Positions 6,901 to 13,709 of a stretch of 64,000 bases of DNA are shown here, one piece after another (within the stretch, counting starts at the first letter, position 1; every line of letters begins with the position of its first letter). Both the position numbers and the translations under genes were made by a program. The notes under the pieces were generated by a model. It was not told where the DNA came from. It saw nothing but the letters and a program-made list of their open reading frames with translations, and did not search any database. Origin of the DNA: JBGPLJ01 sp963826145 (GTDB lineage: Bacteria > Pseudomonadota > Gammaproteobacteria > Steroidobacterales > Steroidobacteraceae); the NCBI GenBank assembly GCA_963826145.1, contig CAWGVW010000002.1, forward strand, positions 992,001 through 1,056,000, in the 5' to 3' direction.

Positions 6901-7035
6901 GCCTAACAAACCGATGCAGCGGTCCGGGATTGATAAAGTGCCTGGCCGCGGGCGAGGAGGCGTTGTGCTTGAGCAAGTCCTGCGCGCCCGCGTGCTGATG
7001 GGTCAGTGGCCGGCCGCTGAACGGAGCCGTTAGGC
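6901..7035 (+). repeat. attC11 (135 bp, variant arms)
   Basis: R'' GCCTAAC is at 6901-6907 and R' GTTAGGC at 7029-7035. The arms differ from the main family (AACCGATGCAGCGGTCCG and CGGCCGCTGAACGGAGCC) and resemble the 87 bp type, with an enlarged centre that retains GATAAAGTGC. Cassette 11 ends match over 11 bp. Confidence 0.9.
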
Positions 7036-7040
7036 GGCAT

Positions 7041-8102
7041 ATGAAGTGCGGCGCTTACATTCTGCTTGCGACGCTGCTGGCGGGCTGTTCCCCGAGAGCG
7101 AAGGAGGGTGCCGCGTCCCCGTGTGCTGCGGAGGGTCCGCTCACGTACGTCTGCGGGCTCGAGGGCCCCGAGGATATCGTCCAAGTTGGGGACACGCGGT
7201 GGCTGCTCGCATCGAGCGGTCGCGGCCCCGCCGGGCCAGTGGGTGCTGGTCGTCTCTATCTTATCGACAGCAGGACCAGGAGTGTGGAGGTACTGTTTCC
7301 TGGCGCTGGCCCCGATATTCTTCCCGATACCGGCCTGTTCCCTGACTGCCCGGGTCCTTTGGATTTGAGGGCATTCGCGCTGCAGGGACTCTCGCTGCGA
7401 GAGCGGTCGAACGGGCTCTATCGCCTCTATGCAACGAGCCACGGCGCACGCGAGGCTGTCGAGGCATTCGAGCTCGATGCTCGCGGTCCGAAGCCCGCGG
7501 TCGCGTGGGCAGGGTGCGTGGTGCTGCCGGGCGACGTGCTCTCGAACGGCGTGGCCGCCCTTGAGGATGGTGGATTCTTCGTGACCCAGTTCCTCGATCC
7601 GAGCGATCCTGTCGCCCAGCGATCGATGTTCAGCGGCATCGTCACCGGCCGCGTGTACGAGTGGCACCCGGGGTGGCATGAGGCGCGTCCTGTTTCCGGA
7701 ACGGAACTCGCCGGACCGAACGGCATCGAGGTCTCGCCCGACGGCCATAGGCTGTTCGTTGCGGCGTTCGGCGCCCACAAGGTGCTGCGCTTCGATGACT
7801 TCAGTAGTAGACCGGCGGTCGCAGACTTGGGTGTGCTACCCGATAACCTGCGCTGGTCGCGGGACGGAAAGCTCACGACTGTCGGCGACTTGGTTGGAGC
7901 GTCGCAGGACTGCGGCGCGCCGACCTGCCCGACAGGTTGGGCAGTCTACGAGATCGATCCGGAGACGATGACCTCGCGCCGGCTCGGTGAGGCAGGTGCC
8001 ACGACGGCGTTGCAGTGCGCTTCCACGGCATTGCGCGTGGGTGACAAGATCTGGATCGGTACTTGCAACGGTGATCGCGTCGGTGTGCTACCCGGACCTT
8101 GA
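7041..8102 (+). CDS. SMP-30 / gluconolactonase-like beta-propeller lipoprotein
   Basis: This 353-residue protein has a lipoprotein signal (ILLATLLAGCSPR, Cys at about 16). The rest shows repeated propeller strands: GLEGPEDIVQVGDTRWLLASSG, LSNGVAALEDGGFFVTQF, LAGPNGIEVSPDGHRLFVAAFGAHKVLRFDDF, and DNLRWSRDGKLTTVGDL. The calcium-site style motifs NGxxxxxDG and PNGIxxSPDG are those of the SMP-30/paraoxonase-like group. It probably acts as an outer-membrane-anchored hydrolase or lactonase; the substrate is unknown. It is the largest gene of the well-preserved cassettes. Confidence 0.82.
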   Translation: MKCGAYILLATLLAGCSPRAKEGAASPCAAEGPLTYVCGLEGPEDIVQVGDTRWLLASSGRGPAGPVGAGRLYLIDSRTRSVEVLFPGAGPDILPDTGLFPDCPGPLDLRAFALQGLSLRERSNGLYRLYATSHGAREAVEAFELDARGPKPAVAWAGCVVLPGDVLSNGVAALEDGGFFVTQFLDPSDPVAQRSMFSGIVTGRVYEWHPGWHEARPVSGTELAGPNGIEVSPDGHRLFVAAFGAHKVLRFDDFSSRPAVADLGVLPDNLRWSRDGKLTTVGDLVGASQDCGAPTCPTGWAVYEIDPETMTSRRLGEAGATTALQCASTALRVGDKIWIGTCNGDRVGVLPGP

Positions 8103-8150
8103 GCCGCAATCCAACGTTGGTTGCGCACCGTTCAAGCAGCGTGATCGGCC

Positions 8151-8237
8151 GCCTAACAAGCAGTTGCAGCGGACCGTGAGAGATAAAGTGCTTAGTCACA
8201 AGCGGCGGCATGCGGCCGCTGAACTGCGGCGTTAGAG
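8151..8237 (+). repeat. attC12 (87 bp, short type)
   Basis: R'' GCCTAAC is at 8151-8157 and R' GTTAGAG at 8231-8237. The arms AAGCAGTTGCAGCGG and CCGCTGAACTGCGGC pair, and GAGATAAAGTGC marks the centre. The seventh R' base is G rather than a pyrimidine, and cassette 13 correspondingly ends CTCTAAC. Confidence 0.9.
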
Positions 8238-8563
8238 GCCAGATTGCGCCCGGACGTGCCGTAGCTACGATAGGTAGCTACACTATCGCGGCGTTTACCT
8301 GGGACGAAAGGAAGCGGCTCTCTAACCTTCGCAAGCACCGCATTGATTTCCGCGACGCGGAGAGGATCTTCGATGGCTATACCCTTACAGCGGAGGATAT
8401 GAGCGAGTCTTACGGTGAGCAGCGGTTCCCAACTCTGGGCCTACTGCACGGTGTCGCCGTATCGGTCGCCCACACGGAACGACTTGGCACGGTTCGAATC
8501 CTCTCAATTCGCAAAGCCACTAAAGATGAAGCGCGTTACTACTTCAAAACCTTCACGGACTAA
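8210..8563 (+). CDS. brnT: BrnT family toxin, start codon lies in the upstream attC
   Basis: The BrnT ribonuclease toxin signature is clear: FTWDERKRLSNLRKHRIDFRDAERIFDG, then SYGEQRFPTLGLLHGVAVSVAHTE and IRKATKDEARYYFKTF. Between the R' box and TWDE there is no in-frame ATG, GTG or TTG. The only standard start is ATG 8210, inside the right arm of attC12, which would add about 28 unusual residues. Otherwise an ATT, ATA or ATC start near 8243-8285 is needed. brnA follows with a 38-base overlap. Confidence 0.87.
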   Translation: MRPLNCGVRGQIAPGRAVATIGSYTIAAFTWDERKRLSNLRKHRIDFRDAERIFDGYTLTAEDMSESYGEQRFPTLGLLHGVAVSVAHTERLGTVRILSIRKATKDEARYYFKTFTD

Positions 8564-8804
8564 TCCAAACCGCCTCAAGGCGATAAGGGAAGCCGATATT
8601 GTCCGCGACGGAGATGCTCCTGCCTGGACGCCGGAGATGTTTGCGCGAGCCGTTGTCCGGAAGGGACTCAAGCCGGTCCCGAAGAAGGCGTTGCTGTCTC
8701 TGCGGATCGATTCGGACGTAATCGCTTGGTTCAGGGCACAGGGCGCCGGGTACCAATCGCGGATGAACGCGCTGCTGCGTGCGTTCATGGAAGCACATAA
8801 GTAG
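8526..8804 (+). CDS. brnA: BrnA family antitoxin
   Basis: This 92-residue protein overlaps brnT by 38 bases. The C-terminal half LLSLRIDSDVIAWFRAQGAGYQSRMNALLRAFM is the ribbon-helix-helix DNA-binding unit characteristic of BrnA, and the N-terminal half (DIVRDGDAPAWTPEMFARAV) is the toxin-contacting arm. BrnA neutralises BrnT and represses the operon. ATG 8526 gives the normal family length; the longer ORF from 8415 reads through the toxin gene in another frame. Confidence 0.9.
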   Translation: MKRVTTSKPSRTNPNRLKAIREADIVRDGDAPAWTPEMFARAVVRKGLKPVPKKALLSLRIDSDVIAWFRAQGAGYQSRMNALLRAFMEAHK

Positions 8805-8811
8805 GTCTGGC

Positions 8812-8940
8812 CTCTAACAACGCGTTGGAGAAGCACGCGGCCAGCAGCTTCGGTGAGGGCAGAGAGATGTTGCAGTTCTGGATAGCGCGGTTTTGTTTCG
8901 TGGCGGAGATGCCGCGTGCCGCTCAGCGCGGACGCTAGAC
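8812..8940 (+). repeat. attC13 (129 bp) with altered R' box
   Basis: R'' CTCTAAC is at 8812-8818. The R' position at 8934-8940 reads GCTAGAC, so the GTT core triplet at the crossover is GCT. Cassette 13 starts GTTAGAGGCCAGA and ends TCTGGCCTCTAAC (13 bp). Confidence 0.9.
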
Positions 8941-8952
8941 GACCTTCTGCTA

Positions 8953-9301
8953 ATGAACACACTCATTGCAATCTACCCGTACAAGTATCAAGGCTTCTGG
9001 GTCTTTGATGACCCGAAGGTCGGCCTCGTGCAGGAGCCTTTTGTCAGTGGCGCCGACGTCATCATTGATCACATGGCATCGCGGATTCCAAACGCAGAAG
9101 AGGGGTTTCGCCTGCTGTTTTCGGCCGGCCCGTTTCCTGGCTTTACGGCAGAGCTCGAGTGGCGGCGCGCGGACCTGGGTGGCAATTGGTATTACTCCCG
9201 CCAACTCAATAATGGAAGGGTGGCTGTGCCCCGCGTTACTCAAGTATTTCGAGGAGCCTCCGAAGCGGATCTATGCGAAGTTTGAACCCAAGCTCGTCTA
9301 A
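8953..9301 (+). pseudogene. DUF6717-like small protein, interrupted by a +1 frameshift
   Basis: From ATG 8953 the frame reads MNTLIAIYPYKYQGFWVFDD and continues with SAGPFPGFTAELEWRRADLGGNWYYSRQL, the pattern of a small uncharacterised family I recall as DUF6717. Near 9208-9214 the conserved ending (EGWLCPALLKYFEEPPKRIYAKFEPKLV) continues in the next frame, which implies one extra base around AATAATGG. The shifted frame ends with a TAA inside R'' of attC14, exactly as in other cassettes, whereas the unshifted frame stops earlier at 9285. It is either a true lesion or a sequencing insertion. Confidence 0.72.
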
Positions 9302-9424
9302 CAGCGCCTTGGAGCGAGCGCGCGGCCGTAGCTTTCGTGAGGTCACAAGGACGTCGACGATGTGGATCAAGCAGCTTCGATCAGGGTCCGCGATGCCGCG
9401 TACCGCTCAACGCGGACGTTAGCT
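9296..9424 (+). repeat. attC14 (129 bp)
   Basis: R'' GTCTAAC is at 9296-9302 and R' GTTAGCT at 9418-9424. The left arm has AGCGCCTTGGAGCG, a variant of AACGCGTTGGAGCG. The ends of cassette 14 match over nine bases apart from the altered R' box of attC13. Confidence 0.9.
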
Positions 9425-9449
9425 GCCACTAAGTAGTGCGGAGTTGAAT

Positions 9450-9989
9450 ATGAGTCTAACGATTAAGCAGCGCGGCGTACTGAAGGGAATGATCGCTGGT
9501 GCCACCGTTGCGGTAATCGTGATCGTGGGCACGATTCTCTGGGGCCCACGCATGCTTTCGCCGGAAGCATCAGTCAGCGAGCGAATCGCGTTTGCGCTAA
9601 GGACGGATGTCTTTATTGCGCTCTGGCTCGGGATATCCGTCGCGTTGCTCGCACGACACCGATTTTTCACTCCGGAGGATATTGACGGCGGCGGGCTTAC
9701 TCACGGCACGGAAATGGCTCACGTTCTTCAAGCTACACTGCAGAACACGCTGGAACAGACGGTCCTAGCGGTGCTGGTGCATTGCATGTGGGCGATCGTG
9801 ATGCCCCTGTTGTGGATTTCGGCGATACCGGCCACCACGGTTCTCTTCTTGTGCGGTCGGGTGCTATTCCTGCGTGGCTATCGCGGCGGCGCGCCAGCAC
9901 GGGCGGTCGGGTTCGCGCTAACGTATTACCCGACCGTTCTTATGCTCATTAGCATCACCGTCGCGGCTGTCAGGAGTTGGTTCGTTTAA
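9450..9989 (+). CDS. MAPEG family membrane protein
   Basis: This 179-residue protein has four transmembrane segments at about residues 14-31, 50-65, 103-133 and 155-175. The MAPEG signature appears as LQATLQNTLEQTVLAVLVHCMWAI followed by GRVLFLRGYRGGAPARAVGFALTYYPTVLML, with the conserved N-T-x-E and F-x-x-G-Y patterns. MAPEG proteins include glutathione transferases and eicosanoid enzymes, and bacterial members are mostly uncharacterised. ATG 9450 is preferred over TTG 9444. It is the sole gene of cassette 15. Confidence 0.85.
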   Translation: MSLTIKQRGVLKGMIAGATVAVIVIVGTILWGPRMLSPEASVSERIAFALRTDVFIALWLGISVALLARHRFFTPEDIDGGGLTHGTEMAHVLQATLQNTLEQTVLAVLVHCMWAIVMPLLWISAIPATTVLFLCGRVLFLRGYRGGAPARAVGFALTYYPTVLMLISITVAAVRSWFV

Positions 9990-10005
9990 CGTCGATGGTA
10001 GCGGC

Positions 10006-10092
10006 AGCTAACAACCGGTTGCAGCGGCCCGTGAAGGATAAAGTGCCAGCATTTAAGTTGCAGCGTCCGGCCGCTGAACCGGGGCGTTAGGT
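10006..10092 (+). repeat. attC15 (87 bp, short type)
   Basis: R'' AGCTAAC is at 10006-10012 and R' GTTAGGT at 10086-10092. The arms AACCGGTTGCAGCGGCC and GGCCGCTGAACCGGGGC pair, and the centre has GGATAAAGTGCC. It is closely related to attC12. Confidence 0.92.
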
Positions 10093-10100
10093 GCCAGACA

Positions 10101-10505
10101 ATGGGGCGTCTGCTTGGAATCGCGCACCGTCTTTTGGGTCTAGTAACGGTTGCCTTGTTTCTCCTGACCGGCCTGCTGATGCGTCATCGTCATGTGTATC
10201 TCTTGCCGGACGATTCGGCGTTGCGCATGCTATTTAAATCCCGTCACATCTACGTCCTCTTCTCTGGTCTGTTAAATCTAGGTCTCGGGCTCCGATTCGC
10301 ACTTCCATCATCGGGTCGTGGTAGCTCAATTGCCTTGCTGGGTTCTCTTCTGACACTGCTATCGCCAGTGCTGCTGGTGACCGCATTCTTTATTGAGCCA
10401 ATGGGCGCGGGGCAGGTTGGATGGTTCAGCGCCTTTGGCATTTTCGCAGCGTTTCTCGGAATATTGATGTATAGCCTTGGCACTTGGCGGAAGGCAGTCC
10501 CATGA
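10101..10505 (+). CDS. Small integral membrane protein, unknown function
   Basis: This 134-residue protein begins nine bases after the R' box. Four hydrophobic segments are seen, at residues about 8-27 (AHRLLGLVTVALFLLTGLLM), 47-66 (RHIYVLFSGLLNLGLGLRF), 74-97 (SSIALLGSLLTLLSPVLLVTAFF) and 104-125 (VGWFSAFGIFAAFLGILMYSL). The first two bracket an HRHVYLLPDDSALRMLFKSRHIYV loop. I do not recognise the family. Cassette 16 carries no other gene. Confidence 0.72.
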   Translation: MGRLLGIAHRLLGLVTVALFLLTGLLMRHRHVYLLPDDSALRMLFKSRHIYVLFSGLLNLGLGLRFALPSSGRGSSIALLGSLLTLLSPVLLVTAFFIEPMGAGQVGWFSAFGIFAAFLGILMYSLGTWRKAVP

Positions 10506-10515
10506 ACACGCTGGC

Positions 10516-10641
10516 GCCTAACTACGCGTTCGAGCGGTCTGCGATGTGGCAGTGGTGGCGCGCCGCTCGCGTGGGGAACACTTTTTCGCTCGCGGCGCGT
10601 AGCATGCGGCAGCACGCGGCCGCTCAACGCAAGCGTTAGGC
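10516..10641 (+). repeat. attC16 (126 bp)
   Basis: R'' GCCTAAC is at 10516-10522 and R' GTTAGGC at 10635-10641. The arms are TACGCGTTCGAGCGG and CCGCTCAACGCAAGC. The usual GGATAAAGTG centre is replaced by a self-complementary CGGCGCGCC-rich and CGCGGCGCG-rich stretch. Cassette 16 ends match over 11 of 12 bases. Confidence 0.88.
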
Positions 10642-10711
10642 GGCAACGAATCAGGCGAATCACGCCGTTTACTTGCATCGCTTGCTCAGGAGGCATCGCT
10701 AGCCTCATGGC

Positions 10712-10900
10712 ATGAAAGTGAGCGAGATTCTTCGCCTGTCGCACGGTGACGGCTGGTACCTTGTAGCAACACGCGGCAGTCATTGGCAGTACAAGCACCG
10801 GTCGAAGCCTGGCCGGGTCACTGTCCCGGGCAAATTGGGCGACGATTTGGCTCCGGGCACCCGCAACAGTATCCTGAAGCAGTCCCGGCTGAAGAAATAG
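10712..10900 (+). CDS. hicA: HicA family toxin (second copy)
   Basis: This 62-residue HicA has MKVSEILRLSHGDGWYLVATRGSHWQY, with the catalytic histidine retained in RGSH and a tail GTRNSILKQSRLKK like the first copy at 35. It is diverged from that copy, sharing roughly 60 percent of residues by eye. It lies 11 bases upstream of hicB2. About 70 bases separate the R' box of attC16 from the start, room for a cassette promoter. Confidence 0.92.
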   Translation: MKVSEILRLSHGDGWYLVATRGSHWQYKHRSKPGRVTVPGKLGDDLAPGTRNSILKQSRLKK

Positions 10901-10911
10901 GGTAACTGCCA

Positions 10912-11124
10912 ATGCGCTACGCAATCGTCATCGAGAACGCCCGTTCAAATTACGCGGCCTATGTTCCTGATCTGCCGGGATGCATTGCGACCGGCGCCAC
11001 GATCGAGGAGACGGAGCGCTCCATTCGCGAAGCAATCAAGTTCCACCTCGACGGGCTGCGCGAAGATGGCTCGCCGATTCCTCCGCCGTCGAGCCGTGTC
11101 GAGTACTTTGAGGTTGCCGCCTAA
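10912..11124 (+). CDS. hicB: HicB family antitoxin (second copy)
   Basis: This 70-residue short HicB has RYAIVIENARSNYAAYVPDLPGCIATG and EETERSIREAIKFHLDGLREDG. Like the first copy it lacks a C-terminal DNA-binding domain. The TAA stop is inside the R'' box of the attC17 remnant. The cassette begins GTTAGGCGGCAAC at the upstream site and ends GTTGCCGCCTAAC, a perfect 13 bp inverted match that shows the cassette itself is intact although the site after it has lost its right half. Confidence 0.92.
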   Translation: MRYAIVIENARSNYAAYVPDLPGCIATGATIEETERSIREAIKFHLDGLREDGSPIPPPSSRVEYFEVAA

Positions 11125-11180
11125 CGACGAGTTGGAGCGAGCTCGCGGCCGCAGCTTCGGTGAGGTCACAAGGACACCGC
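11119..11180 (+). repeat. attC17, left half only
   Basis: R'' GCCTAAC is at 11119-11125, followed by ACGAGTTGGAGCGAGCTCGCGGCCGC and the GCTTCGGTGAGGTCACAAGGA segment of the main family. No right arm or R' box follows before the next gene. The 3' half is deleted, so this cassette can no longer be excised by the normal reaction. Confidence 0.82.
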
Positions 11181-11265
11181 ACATGCATCATGCCGTTGTC
11201 GGAGAACGGGAGCCGGTCCGATTTCTGGTGTCACAAGTTTCCCGCGATCGCAAAAGGAGGACACA

Positions 11266-11472
11266 GTGAACGAGCAAATCTTCAACCTCAGCATTCGCAA
11301 GTTCCTGAAGATGGTCGGCATCAATTCGCAACGTCATATCGAACAAGCGGTGGCGAAGGCCATTGCTGATCGTTCCATCAGCGGAACGGAATCATTTCCC
11401 GCCAAAGTTACTTTGGAGGTTGCGGGAGTGAAGTTGCATGTCGCCTTTGACGGTCAGATCGAGCTCCAATGA
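11266..11472 (+). CDS. DUF6494-like small protein
   Basis: This 68-residue protein follows AAAGGAGGACACA upstream of GTG 11266. NEQIFNLSIRKFLKMVGINSQRHIEQAVAKAI, then FPAKVTLEVAGVKLHVAFDGQIEL, matches a small family of cytoplasmic proteins that I recall as DUF6494; function is unknown. It overlaps the next gene by four bases (ATGA), so the two are coupled. It lies downstream of the truncated attC17, and the left boundary of its original cassette is lost. Confidence 0.78.
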   Translation: MNEQIFNLSIRKFLKMVGINSQRHIEQAVAKAIADRSISGTESFPAKVTLEVAGVKLHVAFDGQIELQ

Positions 11473-12131
11473 CACGCGTCCGGGTTGAGGGCTTCACCAT
11501 CTCGCTTGACGGATACGGAGCTGGTCCGAATCAGGACATCAATAATCCGCTCGGCGTGGGCGGGACAGATTTGCACCAGTGGTTGATCCCGACACGCACT
11601 TGCCAACGGACCCTGTTTGGCGCCGACGGTGGCACAACGGGGGTCGATGACGAGTTCGCTGCGCGGGGCTTCAAGAATGTTGGCGCCTGGATTCTCGGAA
11701 GAAACATGTTCGGACCGATTCGCGGTTCCTGGCCCGACATGAACTGGAAAGGATGGTGGGGGGACAACCCGCCCTATCACGTTCCAACTTTCATCTTGAC
11801 TCATCACGCGCGCCCGCCCATCCAGATGGAAGGCGGAACGACATTCCACTTCGTCACGGGCGGTATTCACGAGGCGCTTGACCGGGCGCGCGACGCAGCC
11901 AATGGAATGGATGTGCGCATTGGCGGCGGACCTGACACTATCCAGCAATATCTTCGTACGGGCCTCATCGATGAGCTGCACGTGGCTATCTCGCCGGTCC
12001 TGCTGGGCGGGGGAGAGCGACTGTTCGAGGGGGTTGACGTGCGCGCTCTCGGATACGAATGCGTTCAGTTCGTTGCGTCGGAGAAAGCCACCCATGTTGT
12101 ACTCCGACGCCAGGGGCACAATGACGCCTGA
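11469..12131 (+). CDS. RibD C-terminal / dihydrofolate reductase family protein
   Basis: This 220-residue protein begins TRVRVEGFTISLDGYGAG, the typical start of RibD_C-domain DHFR-like proteins. It continues with GAWILGRNMFGPIRGSWP, PPYHVPTFILTHHARPPIQMEGGTTFHFV, and the NADPH-site loop DVRIGGGPDTIQQYLRTGLIDELHVAISPVLLGGGERLF. Family members reduce pyrimidine-type substrates with NADPH; true folate reductase activity is unproven for this group. The TGA stop lies in the R'' box of attC18 and the start overlaps the DUF6494-like gene. Confidence 0.9.
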   Translation: MTRVRVEGFTISLDGYGAGPNQDINNPLGVGGTDLHQWLIPTRTCQRTLFGADGGTTGVDDEFAARGFKNVGAWILGRNMFGPIRGSWPDMNWKGWWGDNPPYHVPTFILTHHARPPIQMEGGTTFHFVTGGIHEALDRARDAANGMDVRIGGGPDTIQQYLRTGLIDELHVAISPVLLGGGERLFEGVDVRALGYECVQFVASEKATHVVLRRQGHNDA

Positions 12132-12186
12132 CAACCGCTTGCAGCGGACGGCGCCGCCGCGCTGCCGCTGAACCGGAACGTCAGGC
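12126..12186 (+). repeat. attC18 (61 bp, minimal)
   Basis: R'' GCCTGAC is at 12126-12132 and the R' position GTCAGGC at 12180-12186. The arms AACCGCTTGCAGCGG and CCGCTGAACCGGAAC pair as in the short type, but the centre is reduced to a GC-rich loop. R' has GTC in place of GTT. Confidence 0.82.
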
Positions 12187-12209
12187 GGCGTGATCGACGT
12201 GGGAAGCCT

Positions 12210-13391
12210 GTGAAAATACTAGTCGCTGGCGGCGGCATTGGTGGCCTGGCTGTCGCGATCGCGCTGGCTCAGCGGCAGTTCGCGGTGGAGGTCCTCGAAC
12301 AGCAAGCCGAGCCCCGTGAAGTGGGGGCGGGAATCGCGATCGGCCCGAACGGCGCGAGGATTCTCACCTCGCTGGGAATCGACTCCGCTCTGGCACCACT
12401 GAAGCATTCGCAGCGCGGCATGCGGCTGCAACGCGGCGAGAGTGGACGGATCATCGTCCAAGCGAAGATCGACCCATCCTTCGAGGCTCGCTTCGGCGCG
12501 CGACCGTACAACCTGCATCGCGGCGATCTCCGGCGAGTGCTGATGGATGCAGCTCGCGCTTGCGCGACCATCAAGATCCACCTGGGTCACCGCGTCGCAT
12601 CTGTCGCGCAAGAACTGAATCGCGTGTCTGTCGAGACGGAGCAGGGCATGCGGCTAGCCGGCGATGCCCTGATCGGTGCCGACGGCATACACTCAGTCGT
12701 TCGCCGAACGATCGCCGGCCCCGATGCGCCGCGCTTCTCGGGTGAGGTCGTCTGGCGCGGGCTCGTGCGCCGCGCCCAGCTGCCAACGGAATCCGGGGCC
12801 GAATTCATGACGATGTGGTGTGGTACGGATCGCCACTTCCTCCAGTACCTCGTGCGCGGAGGCGACCTCCTCAACATCGGCGGCTTCGTCGAGTCAGAGG
12901 AGTGGAAGTGCGAATCGTGGACCGAGCCGGGCAGGAAGGAGGACTTTGCCCGCCTCTTCGCGACGTTCCATCCCACTGTCCGAGAGATCATCGAAGCGGC
13001 CGACGAGTGCTTTGTGCAGGCGATATACGAGCGGACGCCTTTAGTCGCCTGGTTCAATGGCCGAACCGTTCTCCTCGGCGACGCGTGTCACGCGATGCCG
13101 CCGCACATGGGTCAGGGAGCGGGAATGGCGCTGGAGGATGCGATCGTGTTGGCGAGGTCGATCGCCGAGCATCCCCAGGATCTCGCCGGGGCATTTGCAA
13201 CTTATCAGGCCAAGCGAGCGGATCGGGTAAAGCGCGTGGCGGCCGCAGTGCGCTCGATGGGCCGCATCTACAATGTCGGTAACCGCTTCCGTGGAGTTGC
13301 TTTGCATACGGTGATGTTCGTCGCGAGCAAGCTGCGACCGCATGCGAGCCCCATCGACTGGGTGTCTGAATATGACGCTCTCTCTTCGTAG
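12210..13391 (+). CDS. FAD-dependent monooxygenase (UbiH/PHBH superfamily)
   Basis: This 393-residue protein has all three fingerprints of class A flavoprotein monooxygenases: the GxGxxG dinucleotide motif (VAGGGIGGLAVAIALAQ) at residues 4-20, the DG motif GDALIGADGIHSVVRRTI near 150, and the GD motif LLGDACHAMPPHMGQGAGMALEDA near 285. It is related to salicylate hydroxylase and zeaxanthin epoxidase-like enzymes. It should hydroxylate or epoxidise an aromatic or related substrate using NAD(P)H and oxygen. The start, 24 bases after the attC18 R' box, suggests it is cassette-borne. Confidence 0.9.
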   Translation: MKILVAGGGIGGLAVAIALAQRQFAVEVLEQQAEPREVGAGIAIGPNGARILTSLGIDSALAPLKHSQRGMRLQRGESGRIIVQAKIDPSFEARFGARPYNLHRGDLRRVLMDAARACATIKIHLGHRVASVAQELNRVSVETEQGMRLAGDALIGADGIHSVVRRTIAGPDAPRFSGEVVWRGLVRRAQLPTESGAEFMTMWCGTDRHFLQYLVRGGDLLNIGGFVESEEWKCESWTEPGRKEDFARLFATFHPTVREIIEAADECFVQAIYERTPLVAWFNGRTVLLGDACHAMPPHMGQGAGMALEDAIVLARSIAEHPQDLAGAFATYQAKRADRVKRVAAAVRSMGRIYNVGNRFRGVALHTVMFVASKLRPHASPIDWVSEYDALSS

Positions 13392-13411
13392 CCGTCGTGT
13401 TGCAGGCGGGG

Positions 13412-13600
13412 CAGCGAACCGATTGCAGGCGGGAGGCGGGGTCTGTCCTGTTGTTTTTTCCGTGGGACATCTCTGTACAATCCACCCGCGTTATCTCGAT
13501 TCGCGGCTGGTTGCTCGGTGGCGGGAGGCATGTTCGGTTCCGGATAAAGTGGCGTCGGACAAGCGGGGCGATGCCACCATCCGCAGCTCGCACGTTAGGC
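13412..13600 (+). repeat. attC19, decayed and expanded
   Basis: Left-arm-like GCGAACCGATTGCAGGCGG starts at about 13412, GGATAAAGTGGC lies at 13542-13553, and an intact R' box GTTAGGC is at 13594-13600. Non-homologous sequence separates these parts. The roughly 300 bases from 13392 to 13709 hold nothing else that I can support as a gene. Confidence 0.6.
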
Positions 13601-13709
13601 GGACATCGGCGAGTCTCGATACGCGAATCAACGTCAACCTTCGGCGAGTCACGGAGTCGAAGTGAGCGTGGCATTGCAGAGGCCAGCAAACGTGGGAAGA
13701 CGGCGCTGA

